Below are positions 37,633 through 46,593 of a stretch of DNA of 64,000 nt, one piece after another (positions within the stretch are counted from its first letter, which is position 1; each line of letters begins with the position of its first letter). Under the pieces are notes generated by a model. That model did no database searches and was not told the DNA's origin. It saw only the letters and a list, made by a program, of their open reading frames with translations. The DNA is from Lentihominibacter butyricus (lineage in GTDB: Bacteria; Bacillota; Clostridia; Peptostreptococcales; Anaerovoracaceae). The stretch spans positions 1-64,000 of the forward strand of contig NZ_JAOQJP010000001.1 in NCBI RefSeq assembly GCF_025567305.1. The letters run 5' to 3'. Both the position numbers and the translations under genes were made by a program.

Positions 37633-37814
37633 TGACAAATATTATCGTCGGATTGATAATCTTAATTATTGTAGGTGCAGCAGTAGCTTACCTGGTAAGG
37701 GCAAAGAGAAAAGGCGTGAAATGCGTCGGCTGCCCGGATTCAGGATGCTGTTCTTCTTCAAAGAAGAAAGAGGAAACATCAGGCTGTGGCTGTGGGTGCC
37801 ACGGCGGTAAATAG
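37632..37814 (+). CDS. FeoB-associated Cys-rich membrane protein
   Basis: 60 residues. One N-terminal helix (NIIVGLIILIIVGAAVAYLV) is followed by a basic linker and cysteine-rich tail: CVGCPDSGCCSS and GCGCGCHGG. This is the small protein family frequently encoded directly after feoB in Firmicutes, possibly handling iron at the cytoplasmic face (FeoC-like role, not proven). It overlaps feoB by one base. Confidence 0.88.
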   Translation: MTNIIVGLIILIIVGAAVAYLVRAKRKGVKCVGCPDSGCCSSSKKKEETSGCGCGCHGGK

Positions 37815-37849
37815 AACCTATTACTAAATGAACTAAATGACACGTAAAC

Positions 37850-37896
37850 AAACGCTATGTGAGAAGCTGTAAAGTGAAGATCACATAGCGTTTTTT
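37850..37896 (+). terminator. Terminator of the feo operon
   Basis: AAACGCTATGTGA / TCACATAGCGTTT perfect 13-bp stem with an 18-nt loop and T run. It may also serve spoIID on the minus strand. Confidence 0.9.
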
Positions 37897-37901
37897 CTGT
37901 A

Positions 37902-38984
37902 TCAGAATACCTGTGTGCCGCTGTAATAATGCGAGAGGATCTCTTTGTAGCCGTATCCGTTTTCTGCCATGCCGTCTGCGCCGTACTGACTCATGCCGAC
38001 TCCGTGGCCGGATCCGTTCGAGGTGAATGTGACGGTGTTTTCAGATATGTCTACTGTGAAATTTGCTGAGGGAAGATCGAGAGCTTCTCTGACTTCGCGG
38101 CCGGTAAGCGTACCGCTGCCGAACTGCATCGATGCGACACGATTGCCGCTGCTCCGGTCCAGTATCTTTATACTGTCTGCAGTTATATTGCCGAAGTCGG
38201 TGCCGGGATAGCTGCTCTTTACTGCGGATGCGAGCTCGCTCACTGTAAAGGCATGCTTTTCTTCTCTGTGAGTGGCTTTCTCTTCGTAAGGGCTGTCTAC
38301 ACTTGTCAGATACGGGACTGCTGCCGCGAAAACGTCTTCGGAGTTTTCCGTCTTTCCTCCGCTCGACGAGTGGAAAAGCGCCTGCTCGACGAGCTCACCG
38401 TTGTAATAGAGCAGCTGACCTTTAGTTTCATCGGTAGCGCGGCAGATCTTTTTCCAGTCATCTTTCATCCAGTCGCTGCCCTTGAGCTGTTCGAGCTCCG
38501 AAGGACTGCGGTATACCTGGCAATGCGTGGAGTCGCAAAGCGGCGCAGCCGGGTGTGCCTGAGGGTTGCCTTCCGAAGCTGCGCTGAGGACCCGGGCAAG
38601 CGAATAAGTGCGCGCAGCGACGGCCTGTGCCTTGAGCGCCTCTATATGAAAGGTAGACGGCATTTCGCCGGAAACCACGCCCTTTACATAGTCTTCAAAA
38701 TCGATAGTTTCAGCAGTTCCTGAGGCGGTCCGGTATATCGTGATATCGGAAGGTACTTCCTTGAGCTCGAATCCGGCTTCCGGCAGCAGGACCTTTTCCT
38801 TTTCGGGTTTTTCCGGTGTGAACATGACGACTGCCCATGGCAGAACGATCATCAGGAGGCATACTGCAGCTGTTATGATCAGGACAGGGCGAACGAACGG
38901 CAGCCTTAAAAGGTTCGCAGCCATATCGAGCGCGGCTTTCAGATTCTTTGACGTTTTACGGCGATGTCTGAATTTTTGTCTCAT
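37902..38984 (-). CDS. spoIID: SpoIID-type sporulation lytic transglycosylase
   Basis: Peptidoglycan lytic enzyme of the engulfment machinery. 360 residues. A membrane anchor lies near residues 30-55 (VRPVLIITAAVCLLMIVL), so the enzyme faces outward. The catalytic Glu is in VSGEMPSTFH, followed by AQAVAARTYSL; the Zn-associated region is CDSTHCQVY, and GHGVGMSQYGADGMAENG is the C-terminal signature. The basic N terminus suits the positive-inside rule. The usual partner spoIIR/spoIIQ genes are not nearby. Confidence 0.9.
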   Translation of the reverse strand: MRQKFRHRRKTSKNLKAALDMAANLLRLPFVRPVLIITAAVCLLMIVLPWAVVMFTPEKPEKEKVLLPEAGFELKEVPSDITIYRTASGTAETIDFEDYVKGVVSGEMPSTFHIEALKAQAVAARTYSLARVLSAASEGNPQAHPAAPLCDSTHCQVYRSPSELEQLKGSDWMKDDWKKICRATDETKGQLLYYNGELVEQALFHSSSGGKTENSEDVFAAAVPYLTSVDSPYEEKATHREEKHAFTVSELASAVKSSYPGTDFGNITADSIKILDRSSGNRVASMQFGSGTLTGREVREALDLPSANFTVDISENTVTFTSNGSGHGVGMSQYGADGMAENGYGYKEILSHYYSGTQVF

Positions 38985-39030
38985 TGTACAAACTCCTAAA
39001 AATTTATTTGTACAAGTTTATGATAAAACT

Positions 39031-39059
39031 TCGAAACTATGACCATGATAGTGTATAAT
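39031..39059 (+). promoter_or_regulatory. Promoter of the reductase/fumarase operon
   Basis: TCGAAA (39031-39036), 17-nt spacer, perfect TATAAT (39054-39059), about 90 nt before the start of the reductase gene. Confidence 0.5.
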
Positions 39060-39149
39060 AAAGTACCGGACTGATGAAAACCGGCATGCTGTGCAGCGTG
39101 TAAACGGCGCTGATGATGCTGTGCCGGAAGTGATAAACGAGGTGACAAA

Positions 39150-39719
39150 ATGAAAAAGATCTTATTTGTGAATGCCTGTGTAAGGCCTGAATCGCGTACG
39201 ATGATACTGGCGAGACATCTTTTGTCCAAGCTTGAAGGGAATGTCGAAGAGCTGGATCTGGGAGCTGAGGATATAAAGAACCTCGATCTGGAAAGGCTGC
39301 AGGAGCGCGATCGCCTGGCAGGTGCAGGTGATTTTTCGGATGACATGTTCAAATATGCCAGACAGTTCAGAGATGCTGACGTCATGGTCATGGCTGCGCC
39401 GTACTGGGATCTTTCGTTCCCTGCGATGGTGAAGACTTATATAGAGGCGATATCGGTGAACGGGCTCACGTTCCACTATACCGAAGAGGGGATACCTGAG
39501 GGACTCGGCAATGTGAAAAAAGTGATATATGTCACTACTGCAGGCGGCCCGATAGGAGACAGCAATTTCGGGTTCGACTATGTGGATGCCGTGTGCAGAG
39601 GGCTGTACAGCGTAAATGATGTGGTATGCCACAAGGCTGAGATGCTCGACGTAGTCGGAATGGACGTGGACGGCATACTGGCAGAGACGAAAGCGGAGAT
39701 AGATCGTATCTACGGCTGA
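39150..39719 (+). CDS. Flavodoxin-fold NAD(P)H-dependent oxidoreductase
   Basis: 189 residues of the FMN-dependent NAD(P)H quinone/azo-reductase superfamily. KILFVNACVRPESRTMILAR starts the first beta-strand/FMN-phosphate loop. VMAAPYWDLSFPAMVKTYIEAI and VTTAGGPIG form the flavin-binding loops. The physiological substrate is unknown. GAGGTG precedes ATG 39150. It precedes fumarate hydratase alpha by 29 nt and is likely cotranscribed. Confidence 0.85.
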   Translation: MKKILFVNACVRPESRTMILARHLLSKLEGNVEELDLGAEDIKNLDLERLQERDRLAGAGDFSDDMFKYARQFRDADVMVMAAPYWDLSFPAMVKTYIEAISVNGLTFHYTEEGIPEGLGNVKKVIYVTTAGGPIGDSNFGFDYVDAVCRGLYSVNDVVCHKAEMLDVVGMDVDGILAETKAEIDRIYG

Positions 39720-39748
39720 GAAGACATGCAGAAAATCAGGGAGTGTGA

Positions 39749-40594
39749 ATGATGAGAGAAATAGATGTAAAGATCATTGAGGACAAGATAGCGGAGCTTT
39801 GCATAGAGGCAAACCATTACCTGGGGGACGATCTGAAGAGCTGTATAAGCCGTAAACTCGATGAGGAAAGCTGGCCTGTCGCAAAGGACATACTTTCCAG
39901 CATCGAGGAAAACATAGCGATAGCTGAAGAAGGCGTATTCCCTCTGTGCCAGGATACGGGTATGGCATGCGTGTTCCTGGAGATAGGGCAGGATGTGCAC
40001 CTGACAGGCGGGGATCTGACGGATGCTGTAAATGAAGGCGTGCGCAGGGGATATGCCGAAGGGTTTCTGAGAAAGTCGATAGTAGAGGATCCTCTGAGAC
40101 GTAAAAACACTGGGGACAATACTCCTGCGTATATAAATACCGAGATCGTGCCGGGTGACAAAGTGAAGATAACAGTCGCACCGAAAGGATTCGGATCGGA
40201 GAATATGAGCCGGATAAAAATGCTGCCGCCGTCAGCGGGCGAGGACGGAGTGAAGGACTTTGTCGTTGAGACCTGCAGTGAAGCGGGAGCCAATCCGTGC
40301 CCTCCTATAGTCGTTGGAGTCGGCATCGGCGGAACGTTCGACAAGGCTGCACTGATGGCCAAAAAAGCGCTGCTTGTGCCTGTCGACAGGGAAAATGATG
40401 ATGAATATTATCGTGACATGGAACGTGAGCTGCTGGAGCGTATAAACTGTCTGGGGATAGGCCCTCAGGGCTTCGGCGGAAAGACGACTGCGCTTTCCGT
40501 AAAGATCATAACGGCGCCTACGCATATCGCAGGGCTGCCGGTGGCAGTCAACGTGAACTGCCATGTGAGCAGGCACAAGGAAGCCGTGATCTAG
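39749..40594 (+). CDS. Fumarate hydratase, alpha subunit (class I, Fe-S)
   Basis: Interconverts fumarate and malate with a labile 4Fe-4S cluster. About 281 residues. Candidate cluster Cys residues are in PLCQDTGMA, ANPCPPIVVGVGIGG and VNVNCHVSRH. TtdA-like L-tartrate dehydratase subunits share the layout, so fumarate versus tartrate cannot be separated with certainty; the broader family assignment is firm. Two ATGs at 39749 and 39752 are adjacent. Followed by the beta subunit about 92 nt downstream. Confidence 0.88.
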   Translation: MMREIDVKIIEDKIAELCIEANHYLGDDLKSCISRKLDEESWPVAKDILSSIEENIAIAEEGVFPLCQDTGMACVFLEIGQDVHLTGGDLTDAVNEGVRRGYAEGFLRKSIVEDPLRRKNTGDNTPAYINTEIVPGDKVKITVAPKGFGSENMSRIKMLPPSAGEDGVKDFVVETCSEAGANPCPPIVVGVGIGGTFDKAALMAKKALLVPVDRENDDEYYRDMERELLERINCLGIGPQGFGGKTTALSVKIITAPTHIAGLPVAVNVNCHVSRHKEAVI

Positions 40595-40686
40595 GAAAAG
40601 CTGCAGAAGCCGGACGGAGCAGCCGGCTGCGCACTTTGCATAAAAGACAGCAGAACGAAAATCTATGTAATGAAAGGATCCATACG

Positions 40687-41247
40687 ATGGAATACAGACT
40701 TGCAGAACCTTTTACAAAAGAAAAAGTCAGAGAATACAGGGCGGGTGATCGCGTACTTGTCACAGGAACTGTGTACACAGCGAGAGATGCGGCTCACAAG
40801 CGCATCGTGGAAATGCTCGAACGCGGCGAAAAACCGCCTTTTGAGATAGAAAATTCAATGGTATACTACGTGGGGCCGACGCCTGCAAAACCGGGGCATC
40901 CCATAGGATCGGCAGGCCCTACGACGAGCTACAGGATGGATGCATACGCGCCGACGCTGCTCGATCTGGGGCAGCTTGCCATGATAGGCAAAGGGCAGAG
41001 ATCCGAAGCGGTGATGGATGCGGTGGTCCGCAACGGTGCTGTGTATTTTGCGGCGATAGGAGGAGCGGCTGCGCTGATGGCAAAGCAGATAAGATCGGCA
41101 GAAGTGATAGCCTTTGACGATCTGGGCGCTGAAGCCGTGAGAAAGCTGTATGTCGAGGATATGCCGCTGACTGTAGTGCTCGACAGCCACGGGGGCAATT
41201 TGTACAGGGAAGGACAGGCAGAATATTTGAATTCTGTATTAAAATAG
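40687..41247 (+). CDS. Fumarate hydratase, beta subunit
   Basis: About 186 residues, the substrate-binding swivelling domain of two-subunit class I fumarase. GDRVLVTGTVYTARDAAHKR, the SAGPTTSYRMD motif and FAAIGGAAALM are conserved. ATG 40687 has AAAGGA upstream; the longer frame from 40636 has no such site. Partner of the alpha subunit. In single-chain fumarases these two parts are fused. Confidence 0.9.
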   Translation: MEYRLAEPFTKEKVREYRAGDRVLVTGTVYTARDAAHKRIVEMLERGEKPPFEIENSMVYYVGPTPAKPGHPIGSAGPTTSYRMDAYAPTLLDLGQLAMIGKGQRSEAVMDAVVRNGAVYFAAIGGAAALMAKQIRSAEVIAFDDLGAEAVRKLYVEDMPLTVVLDSHGGNLYREGQAEYLNSVLK

Positions 41248-41296
41248 TGTAGAATCATAAAAGCTGAATATTTACTAGGAGAAAGGAAACATAACA

Positions 41297-42565
41297 ATGG
41301 GAATAGGAACTAAATGTGTGCAGGACGGATACAGACCCGGAAACGGGGAACCGAGACAGATCCCTATCATACAGAGCACGACGTTCAAATATAATACGAG
41401 CCAGGACATGGGAAAGCTGTTCGATCTCGAGGCACCGGGCTACTTTTACACTAGGCTGCAGAATCCGACGAATGACTATGTGGCAGCCAAGATAGCGTCT
41501 CTCGAGGGAGGAACGGCTGCGATGCTGACGTCATCAGGCCAGGCGGCCAATTTCTACGCTGTGTTCAATATCGCATCATGCGGAGATCATGTCGTTGCAT
41601 CATCAGCGATCTATGGCGGTACATATAATCTGTTCGCGGTGACGATGAAGAGGATGGGCGTTGAGTTCACATTCGTTTCACCTCATGCGACGAAAGAAGA
41701 GCTGGATGCCGCTTTCAGACCGAACACTAAGGCTGTTTTCGGCGAGACTATCGCGAACCCTGCGCTGGTCGTTCTCGATATAGAAAAATTCGCAGATGCT
41801 GCACACAGGCATGGTGTGCCGCTCATAATCGACAATACTTTCCCGACGCCGGTACACTGCAGACCGTTTGAGTTCGGTGCAGATATCGTAACTCACTCGA
41901 CTACGAAATACATGGATGGACATGGCGCGGGAGTCGGCGGATGCATAGTGGATTCGGGGAAATTCGACTGGACGAAGTATCCGGACAAGTTCCCGGGATT
42001 ATGCGAGCCTGACGACAGCTATCATGGAGTTACATATACGGAGAGATTCGGCCTCGAGGGCGCGTTCATAACGAAAGCTACGGCTCAGCTGATGAGGGAC
42101 TTCGGGTCGATACAGTCGCCGCAGAATGCTTATCTCCTCAATCTGGGGCTGGAAAGCCTGCACGTGAGGATAAAGCGACATGCTGAGAATGGTCTGGCGG
42201 TCGCACAGTATCTCAAGAATCATGAGAAGATCGCATGGGTAAAATACTGCGGTCTTGAAGGTGATGATGACTATGAACTCGCGAAGAAATATCTGCCTGA
42301 CGGTTCATGCGGAGTAGTGAGCTTTGGTGTAAAGGGCGGCAGAGCTGCTGCTGAGGACTTCATGCAGAAGCTCAAGGTCGCTGCTATAGAGACTCATGTT
42401 GCTGATGCTAGGACATGCTGTCTGCATCCGGCAAGCTCGACGCACAGACAGATGACGGATGAGGAACTTGCAGATGCAGGTGTCAGCCCTGATCTGGTGA
42501 GACTTTCATGCGGTATCGAGGATGCAGAGGATCTGATCGCCGATATAGAGCAGGCTTTGAAATAG
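41297..42565 (+). CDS. metY: O-acetylhomoserine sulfhydrylase
   Basis: PLP enzyme forming homocysteine from O-acetylhomoserine and sulfide. 422 residues, the length of MetY and longer than most gamma-synthases. The PLP Lys is in HSTTKYMDGHG; IIDNTFPTPVHCRPFEFGADIV, SSGQAANFYAVFNI and YTRLQNPTND are conserved. The adjacent metA, which should make O-acetylhomoserine, supports sulfhydrylase over methionine gamma-lyase. AGGAGAAAGG precedes ATG 41297. No SAM riboswitch is visible in the 49-nt gap upstream. Confidence 0.88.
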   Translation: MGIGTKCVQDGYRPGNGEPRQIPIIQSTTFKYNTSQDMGKLFDLEAPGYFYTRLQNPTNDYVAAKIASLEGGTAAMLTSSGQAANFYAVFNIASCGDHVVASSAIYGGTYNLFAVTMKRMGVEFTFVSPHATKEELDAAFRPNTKAVFGETIANPALVVLDIEKFADAAHRHGVPLIIDNTFPTPVHCRPFEFGADIVTHSTTKYMDGHGAGVGGCIVDSGKFDWTKYPDKFPGLCEPDDSYHGVTYTERFGLEGAFITKATAQLMRDFGSIQSPQNAYLLNLGLESLHVRIKRHAENGLAVAQYLKNHEKIAWVKYCGLEGDDDYELAKKYLPDGSCGVVSFGVKGGRAAAEDFMQKLKVAAIETHVADARTCCLHPASSTHRQMTDEELADAGVSPDLVRLSCGIEDAEDLIADIEQALK

Positions 42566-42605
42566 AACAGGAAGGCTGAGATAGTGAAAGGGGAGAGATA
42601 AACCA

Positions 42606-43532
42606 ATGCCACTGATAATACCTAACGAGCTGCCTGCAGCGGAGGCGCTGCAGAGCGAGAATATATTCACGATGGACAGAGGTCGTGCGGTGACGCAGGA
42701 TATCAGACCTCTCAAGATCGTAATAGTGAATCTGATGCCTACGAAGATAGCGACGGAGACCCAGCTCGCGCGAGTGCTTTCAAACAGCCCGCTGCAGGTG
42801 GAGATGACGCTGGTGACGATGGATTCGCATGAGTCCACGCATATATCGCAGGAGCATATGGATTCGTTCTACAAGACGATCGATGAAATCAAGGATGATT
42901 ATTTTGACGGAATGATACTCACGGGAGCTCCGGTGGAACAGATGCCGTATGAGCAGGTCGACTACTGGAAGGAGCTGTGCGAGATCTTTGAATTTGCGAA
43001 GACTCACGTATACAGCAGCATGTTCATCTGCTGGGGGGCACAGGCGAGCCTGTACTATCACTACGGAATAGACAAGCATCTGCTTGATAAGAAGGTGTTC
43101 GGAGTGTTCGAGCATAAAGTCGTAAGACCGCATAATCCGCTGATGAGAGGATTTGACGAGGTGTTTTACGCGCCGCATTCCAGACATACGGAGGTGCTGA
43201 GAGAGGATATCGAAAAGCATCCTGAACTCAGGATACTGGCTGATTCGCCGGAAGTCGGGCCTCATATCATATCGACGGAAAACGGCCGTCAGATATTCGT
43301 GCTCGGTCACCAGGAATACGACAAGGGCACTCTGGCGGGAGAGTATTTCAGAGATGTGGACAAAGGGCTCAAGATCGATGTGCCTAAGAATTATTTCAGG
43401 AATGACGATCCGGAAGAGGATATCCTGTTCAGATGGAGGAGTCACGCCAGCCTGCTTTTCAGCAACTGGCTCAATTATTACGTTTACCAGGATACGCCTT
43501 ATGATCTCGGCGAACTCAGGAATAAAGGCTGA
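42606..43532 (+). CDS. metA: Homoserine O-acetyltransferase (MetA family)
   Basis: 308 residues. The catalytic Cys142 is in FICWGAQASLYY; His and Glu of the triad are in LGHQEYD. Residue 111 is Glu (TGAPVEQMP). In this family Glu111 favours acetyl-CoA over succinyl-CoA, and Gly111 is found in succinyl-CoA enzymes such as E. coli MetA; that is established for related MetA proteins, and applying it here is an inference. AAAGGGGAG precedes ATG 42606. It is 40 nt after metY. Confidence 0.92.
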   Translation: MPLIIPNELPAAEALQSENIFTMDRGRAVTQDIRPLKIVIVNLMPTKIATETQLARVLSNSPLQVEMTLVTMDSHESTHISQEHMDSFYKTIDEIKDDYFDGMILTGAPVEQMPYEQVDYWKELCEIFEFAKTHVYSSMFICWGAQASLYYHYGIDKHLLDKKVFGVFEHKVVRPHNPLMRGFDEVFYAPHSRHTEVLREDIEKHPELRILADSPEVGPHIISTENGRQIFVLGHQEYDKGTLAGEYFRDVDKGLKIDVPKNYFRNDDPEEDILFRWRSHASLLFSNWLNYYVYQDTPYDLGELRNKG

Positions 43533-43589
43533 GAGCGCAACGGGTTCGGGAGTTTTGAGGCTGAAAGCCGGATATATAATAAAGCGTAA

Positions 43590-43626
43590 AAAATGGGGAA
43601 TACCGTAAAAAGTATTCCCTGTTTTG
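43590..43626 (+). terminator. Terminator after metA
   Basis: GGGAATAC / GTATTCCC stem with an 8-nt loop followed by GTTTTGC; on the minus strand the A run would serve as the T tail for the LuxR gene. Confidence 0.8.
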
Positions 43627-43690
43627 CTATTTATCGCCTAAATGGTCCGATCCTTGGCATCTGCGGAAGGAATGACGGTCGCAGATAATG

Positions 43691-44473
43691 CTATTCGTGC
43701 AGATTAAAGAGTTTTATGAGTTTTAATCTGTCCGTTTCATGCGTTTTTTCAAGGATGTGTGTTATGTGTTTTTTTACGGTAGATATCTCGATAGATAATA
43801 TATTGCTTATCTCTTGATTGTTACTGCCGTTTTTTATCAATCTTGCAATTTCGATTTCTTTGGGCGTGAGCTGATAGGTTTTTTTTAGAAAAAATGAAAA
43901 GCTATCAGTTTCGTTCTGCTGATTTGAATGGAAAGCTTCAAGAACAAGGCGCCCCTCTATATGTGGCATCAGCCGGTTGAGCATATACAGTTCTTTATCA
44001 GAAAAATCTCCGGATACAGTATCTCTGTAAAAGAAGAGAATGTGTGGGGGTATTGCTTCGTTTATTATATAACAGTCCATACAGTAAATGAGATTTCTTG
44101 GCTCAAGAAAAAGGGTATAGAATTTGGATTTGTCACGAAATTGCGAACTGACAATATCAGATTCTCTGCAAACGACTGATTCTTTTGATCCCAGAAGCCA
44201 TTTTGTATAGTCGTATTTGCCATATATATTGTCATACATGTACTTGTGTTCGTCCATAAATTCGTTGCAGAAATCGCCTACCATTATATAATTTTCGATC
44301 ACAGCCTCGTGGTAGTCTGCAAATTCCTTGTAGTAACAGAACCCCGCAAGATTAAATGGTATGATTTCTTTTATCAGCTTCAGCACATTTTCTTTAAAAG
44401 TGTTGTCGTTTACGGGAAGCCATAATTGCTCTATTATTTTAACAAATTTATTCCATTCTGTATGGTTCAGCAT
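43691..44473 (-). CDS. LuxR-type transcriptional regulator
   Basis: 260 residues. The C-terminal helix-turn-helix (about 195-255) reads LTPKEIEIARLIKNGSNNQE, then ISTVKKHITHILEKT, with the usual LuxR/GerE consensus. The N-terminal 190 residues are a sensor region rich in aromatic and acidic residues with no recognisable autoinducer domain. AGGAGGTTC precedes ATG 44473. It is divergently transcribed from the transporter/amidohydrolase/hydantoinase operon, so local control of that operon is the obvious hypothesis. Confidence 0.85.
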   Translation of the reverse strand: MLNHTEWNKFVKIIEQLWLPVNDNTFKENVLKLIKEIIPFNLAGFCYYKEFADYHEAVIENYIMVGDFCNEFMDEHKYMYDNIYGKYDYTKWLLGSKESVVCRESDIVSSQFRDKSKFYTLFLEPRNLIYCMDCYIINEAIPPHILFFYRDTVSGDFSDKELYMLNRLMPHIEGRLVLEAFHSNQQNETDSFSFFLKKTYQLTPKEIEIARLIKNGSNNQEISNILSIEISTVKKHITHILEKTHETDRLKLIKLFNLHE

Positions 44474-44753
44474 GATTATGAACCTCCTTTAGGTAGTACA
44501 TGTCTACAACCAAAAGCTAATAGCCAGTTAAAAAATACTACGAAGGGTGGTTGTCGTTTGTTGGACTAATACTATCATATGAGTATATACGATTTCAAGA
44601 ACATTCAATATATTATGATATATTTTGCAGAGTATCAAAGGTGTAAAGCTAAATGGGGAAATGTCTGCAGGAATGGAAGGGGGTGAAATCAGTTTTAGAA
44701 AGCCGTTTTGTCTAAAAATGAACTGTCTGATAAGCAGAAGAAAGGAGAGTATT
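44474..44753. other. Divergent control region between the LuxR gene and the catabolic operon
   Basis: 280 bp. Near the LuxR start it holds GTAGTA (44493) and ACAACCA (44506) with exact complements TACTAC (44536) and TGGTTGT (44548). The rest is A+T-rich with ATATATTATGATATATT near 44609-44625, a plausible -10 area. No gene is seen. Confidence 0.5.
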
Positions 44754-45020
44754 ATGTCGAAAAAAAGAGTAAAGCTATATATAGTTATGGCAATATATTT
44801 TTCCATATGGGTATTGTTCATAACTTTTCCGCCGTTTCTTGACGTGATTGATGTAATAGACCCGCATATTATTGGACTGCCATGCTCACAGTTCTGTATT
44901 TTACTTGCACCGGTAATGATATGTATAGGTCTGATCACCTTTTTCGTTATCGAAGGAAAATTCGAAAATGAGGAAAGGGCAAATTTTGAAGAAGACAGTG
45001 GGGAAGGAGGTGAAAAATGA
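44754..45020 (+). CDS. Small membrane subunit (DUF3311-like) of a sodium:solute symporter
   Basis: 88 residues with two hydrophobic helices (LYIVMAIYFSIWVLFITFPP and CILLAPVMICIGLITFFV) and an acidic C terminus. Small proteins of this type are commonly encoded directly before SSS-family transporters. ATG 44754 has AAAGGAG upstream. It overlaps the symporter start (ATGATG at 45017), supporting coupled expression. Family assignment is by layout, not by a search. Confidence 0.65.
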   Translation: MSKKRVKLYIVMAIYFSIWVLFITFPPFLDVIDVIDPHIIGLPCSQFCILLAPVMICIGLITFFVIEGKFENEERANFEEDSGEGGEK

Positions 45021-46498
45021 TGCCAGATGCAGTTATAACGATTTCCATAATGATAGGGTATTTCGTGCTAAATGCATGTATCATTAAAGTTTCCACTCAA
45101 AAACAGATTGATTTAGAGACATATGCTGTAGGGAACAGATCTTTCGGGGTTTTCCTCAATGCCTTTTCTGTTGTAGGTGCATGGTATGTAGGAGCTGTAT
45201 ATGTCGGATGGGTCGCTACCTCTGCCGACACAGGTGTGTTTGCACAGTACATTATCATATATTCCACAGTAGCATGCATAATACAGTATTACGAGGCAAG
45301 ACCGGTATGGATATGGGGTAAGGAATATGGACTGGAAACAGAAGGTGATTATATCGCCAAAAGATATGGCAGTCAGAAATTCAGATGGATATTCATGACT
45401 ATACTGTTTATTTTCTATGCGCCTTGGCTGATTGTTGAAATAAAAGCATTAGGATATATGGTACATGCAGCCACATATTATACTGTAGGTTTCGAAGCGG
45501 CTATTATAATCGGTGCAGGCTTTGTAACAGCATATACCTTTTTCGGTGGAGCAAGAGGGACCGCCGTTGGAGGGCTGGTACAAGGTATAACTATGGGAGT
45601 GGTAGGTGTCCTGTTCATATACTGGCTGATATATAAGGCTTATGGAGGCATTTTTGATTTGTATGCACTTGTTGAGGAATTCAAGCCGCAGTTACTGTCG
45701 ATCAGAGCGAACGGTGCCCCATTCTGGACATCTGTAATCATCACATGTGGTGTCGGCGGTTTTGTTCTTCCGGGAATGTTCTACAGGCTATATATGACGG
45801 ACAGTCCGAGAACTACTAAAAAAGCAGTACTGTTTGCTCCTTTACTGGGAATCCTGATGGGCTTTCTGGTAATGGCTCTGGGACTGGGTGCGAGTTTCAA
45901 TGAAGGTTTTCCGGAAGACTCTCAACAGACAAGTTTCTGGATGGCCGAAAAGTTTGGCGGACCTGTAGGACTGGGAATATTAGGTGTACTGGGTCTTGCT
46001 GCAAGCATGAGTTCTATCGCTGTTTTTATGAATTGCTTTGCGGTAGTGATCTCGAAAGATATCGTTGCGCCTCTCTTTCCTAAAATGGGTAGAGATAAAC
46101 TGTTTAAAATCGCAAGGCTGTCAACGATAGGTGTAGGTGTTGTTGCGATGATCATTTCGATGTTTGAAGTAGCACAGCTTATGTACTTCGTAATTGCAAT
46201 CTATGATTGCTGTGTTCAGGCTTTTCCTCTTGTGTTCATTGGCTTGTTCTGGAAAAAGGCAAACCTGCAGGGAGCCATCTCAGGCTTTGCAATCGGTTCT
46301 TTCTGGGCTGTGATAGGTATATTTTATCCGCAGGCGATTGCATGGGCAGGAGGCTGGACCGGTGGCTTTATAGGTCTCGTATGCAATACACTTGCTGTGG
46401 TAATATGCGGGCTCATATTTGGCAAACAGAGCCATGTAGACGAGATGTTTGAGGTCCTTAAAAATTATAAAGAGCCACGAAGCAGAAAAGCTATATAG
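45017..46498 (+). CDS. Sodium:solute symporter (SSS family)
   Basis: 493 residues with about 13 predicted transmembrane helices. DLETYAVGNRSFGVFLNAFS and the following GAWYVGAVYVGW form the sodium-site region typical of SSS transporters; FFGGARGTAVGGLVQG and AASMSSIAVFMNCFAVVISKDI are characteristic internal segments. AGGAGGTG precedes ATG 45017. The substrate should feed the amidohydrolase and hydantoinase genes downstream, for instance a cyclic ureide or imide, but it is not known. Confidence 0.88.
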   Translation: MMPDAVITISIMIGYFVLNACIIKVSTQKQIDLETYAVGNRSFGVFLNAFSVVGAWYVGAVYVGWVATSADTGVFAQYIIIYSTVACIIQYYEARPVWIWGKEYGLETEGDYIAKRYGSQKFRWIFMTILFIFYAPWLIVEIKALGYMVHAATYYTVGFEAAIIIGAGFVTAYTFFGGARGTAVGGLVQGITMGVVGVLFIYWLIYKAYGGIFDLYALVEEFKPQLLSIRANGAPFWTSVIITCGVGGFVLPGMFYRLYMTDSPRTTKKAVLFAPLLGILMGFLVMALGLGASFNEGFPEDSQQTSFWMAEKFGGPVGLGILGVLGLAASMSSIAVFMNCFAVVISKDIVAPLFPKMGRDKLFKIARLSTIGVGVVAMIISMFEVAQLMYFVIAIYDCCVQAFPLVFIGLFWKKANLQGAISGFAIGSFWAVIGIFYPQAIAWAGGWTGGFIGLVCNTLAVVICGLIFGKQSHVDEMFEVLKNYKEPRSRKAI

Positions 46499-46532
46499 AA
46501 CATAGCATAGCAGAGGCAGGTGATTGTTCAGT

Positions 46533-46570
46533 GCGTTCATAACTCTTTTTACAGATGATTTTATGAACGC
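46533..46570 (+). terminator. Intergenic hairpin between symporter and amidohydrolase
   Basis: Perfect 10-bp inverted repeat GCGTTCATAA / TTATGAACGC with an 18-nt loop and no strong T tail. Probably an attenuating or mRNA-stabilising structure within the operon. Confidence 0.5.
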
Positions 46571-46593
46571 CTGATTTTAGAAAGGAGAGCAGC

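Noticed and set aside
37604..37810. Plus-strand frame overlapping the FeoB-associated Cys-rich gene
   Set aside because: The 37632 frame encodes the expected helix and Cys tail; the other frame is its shadow.
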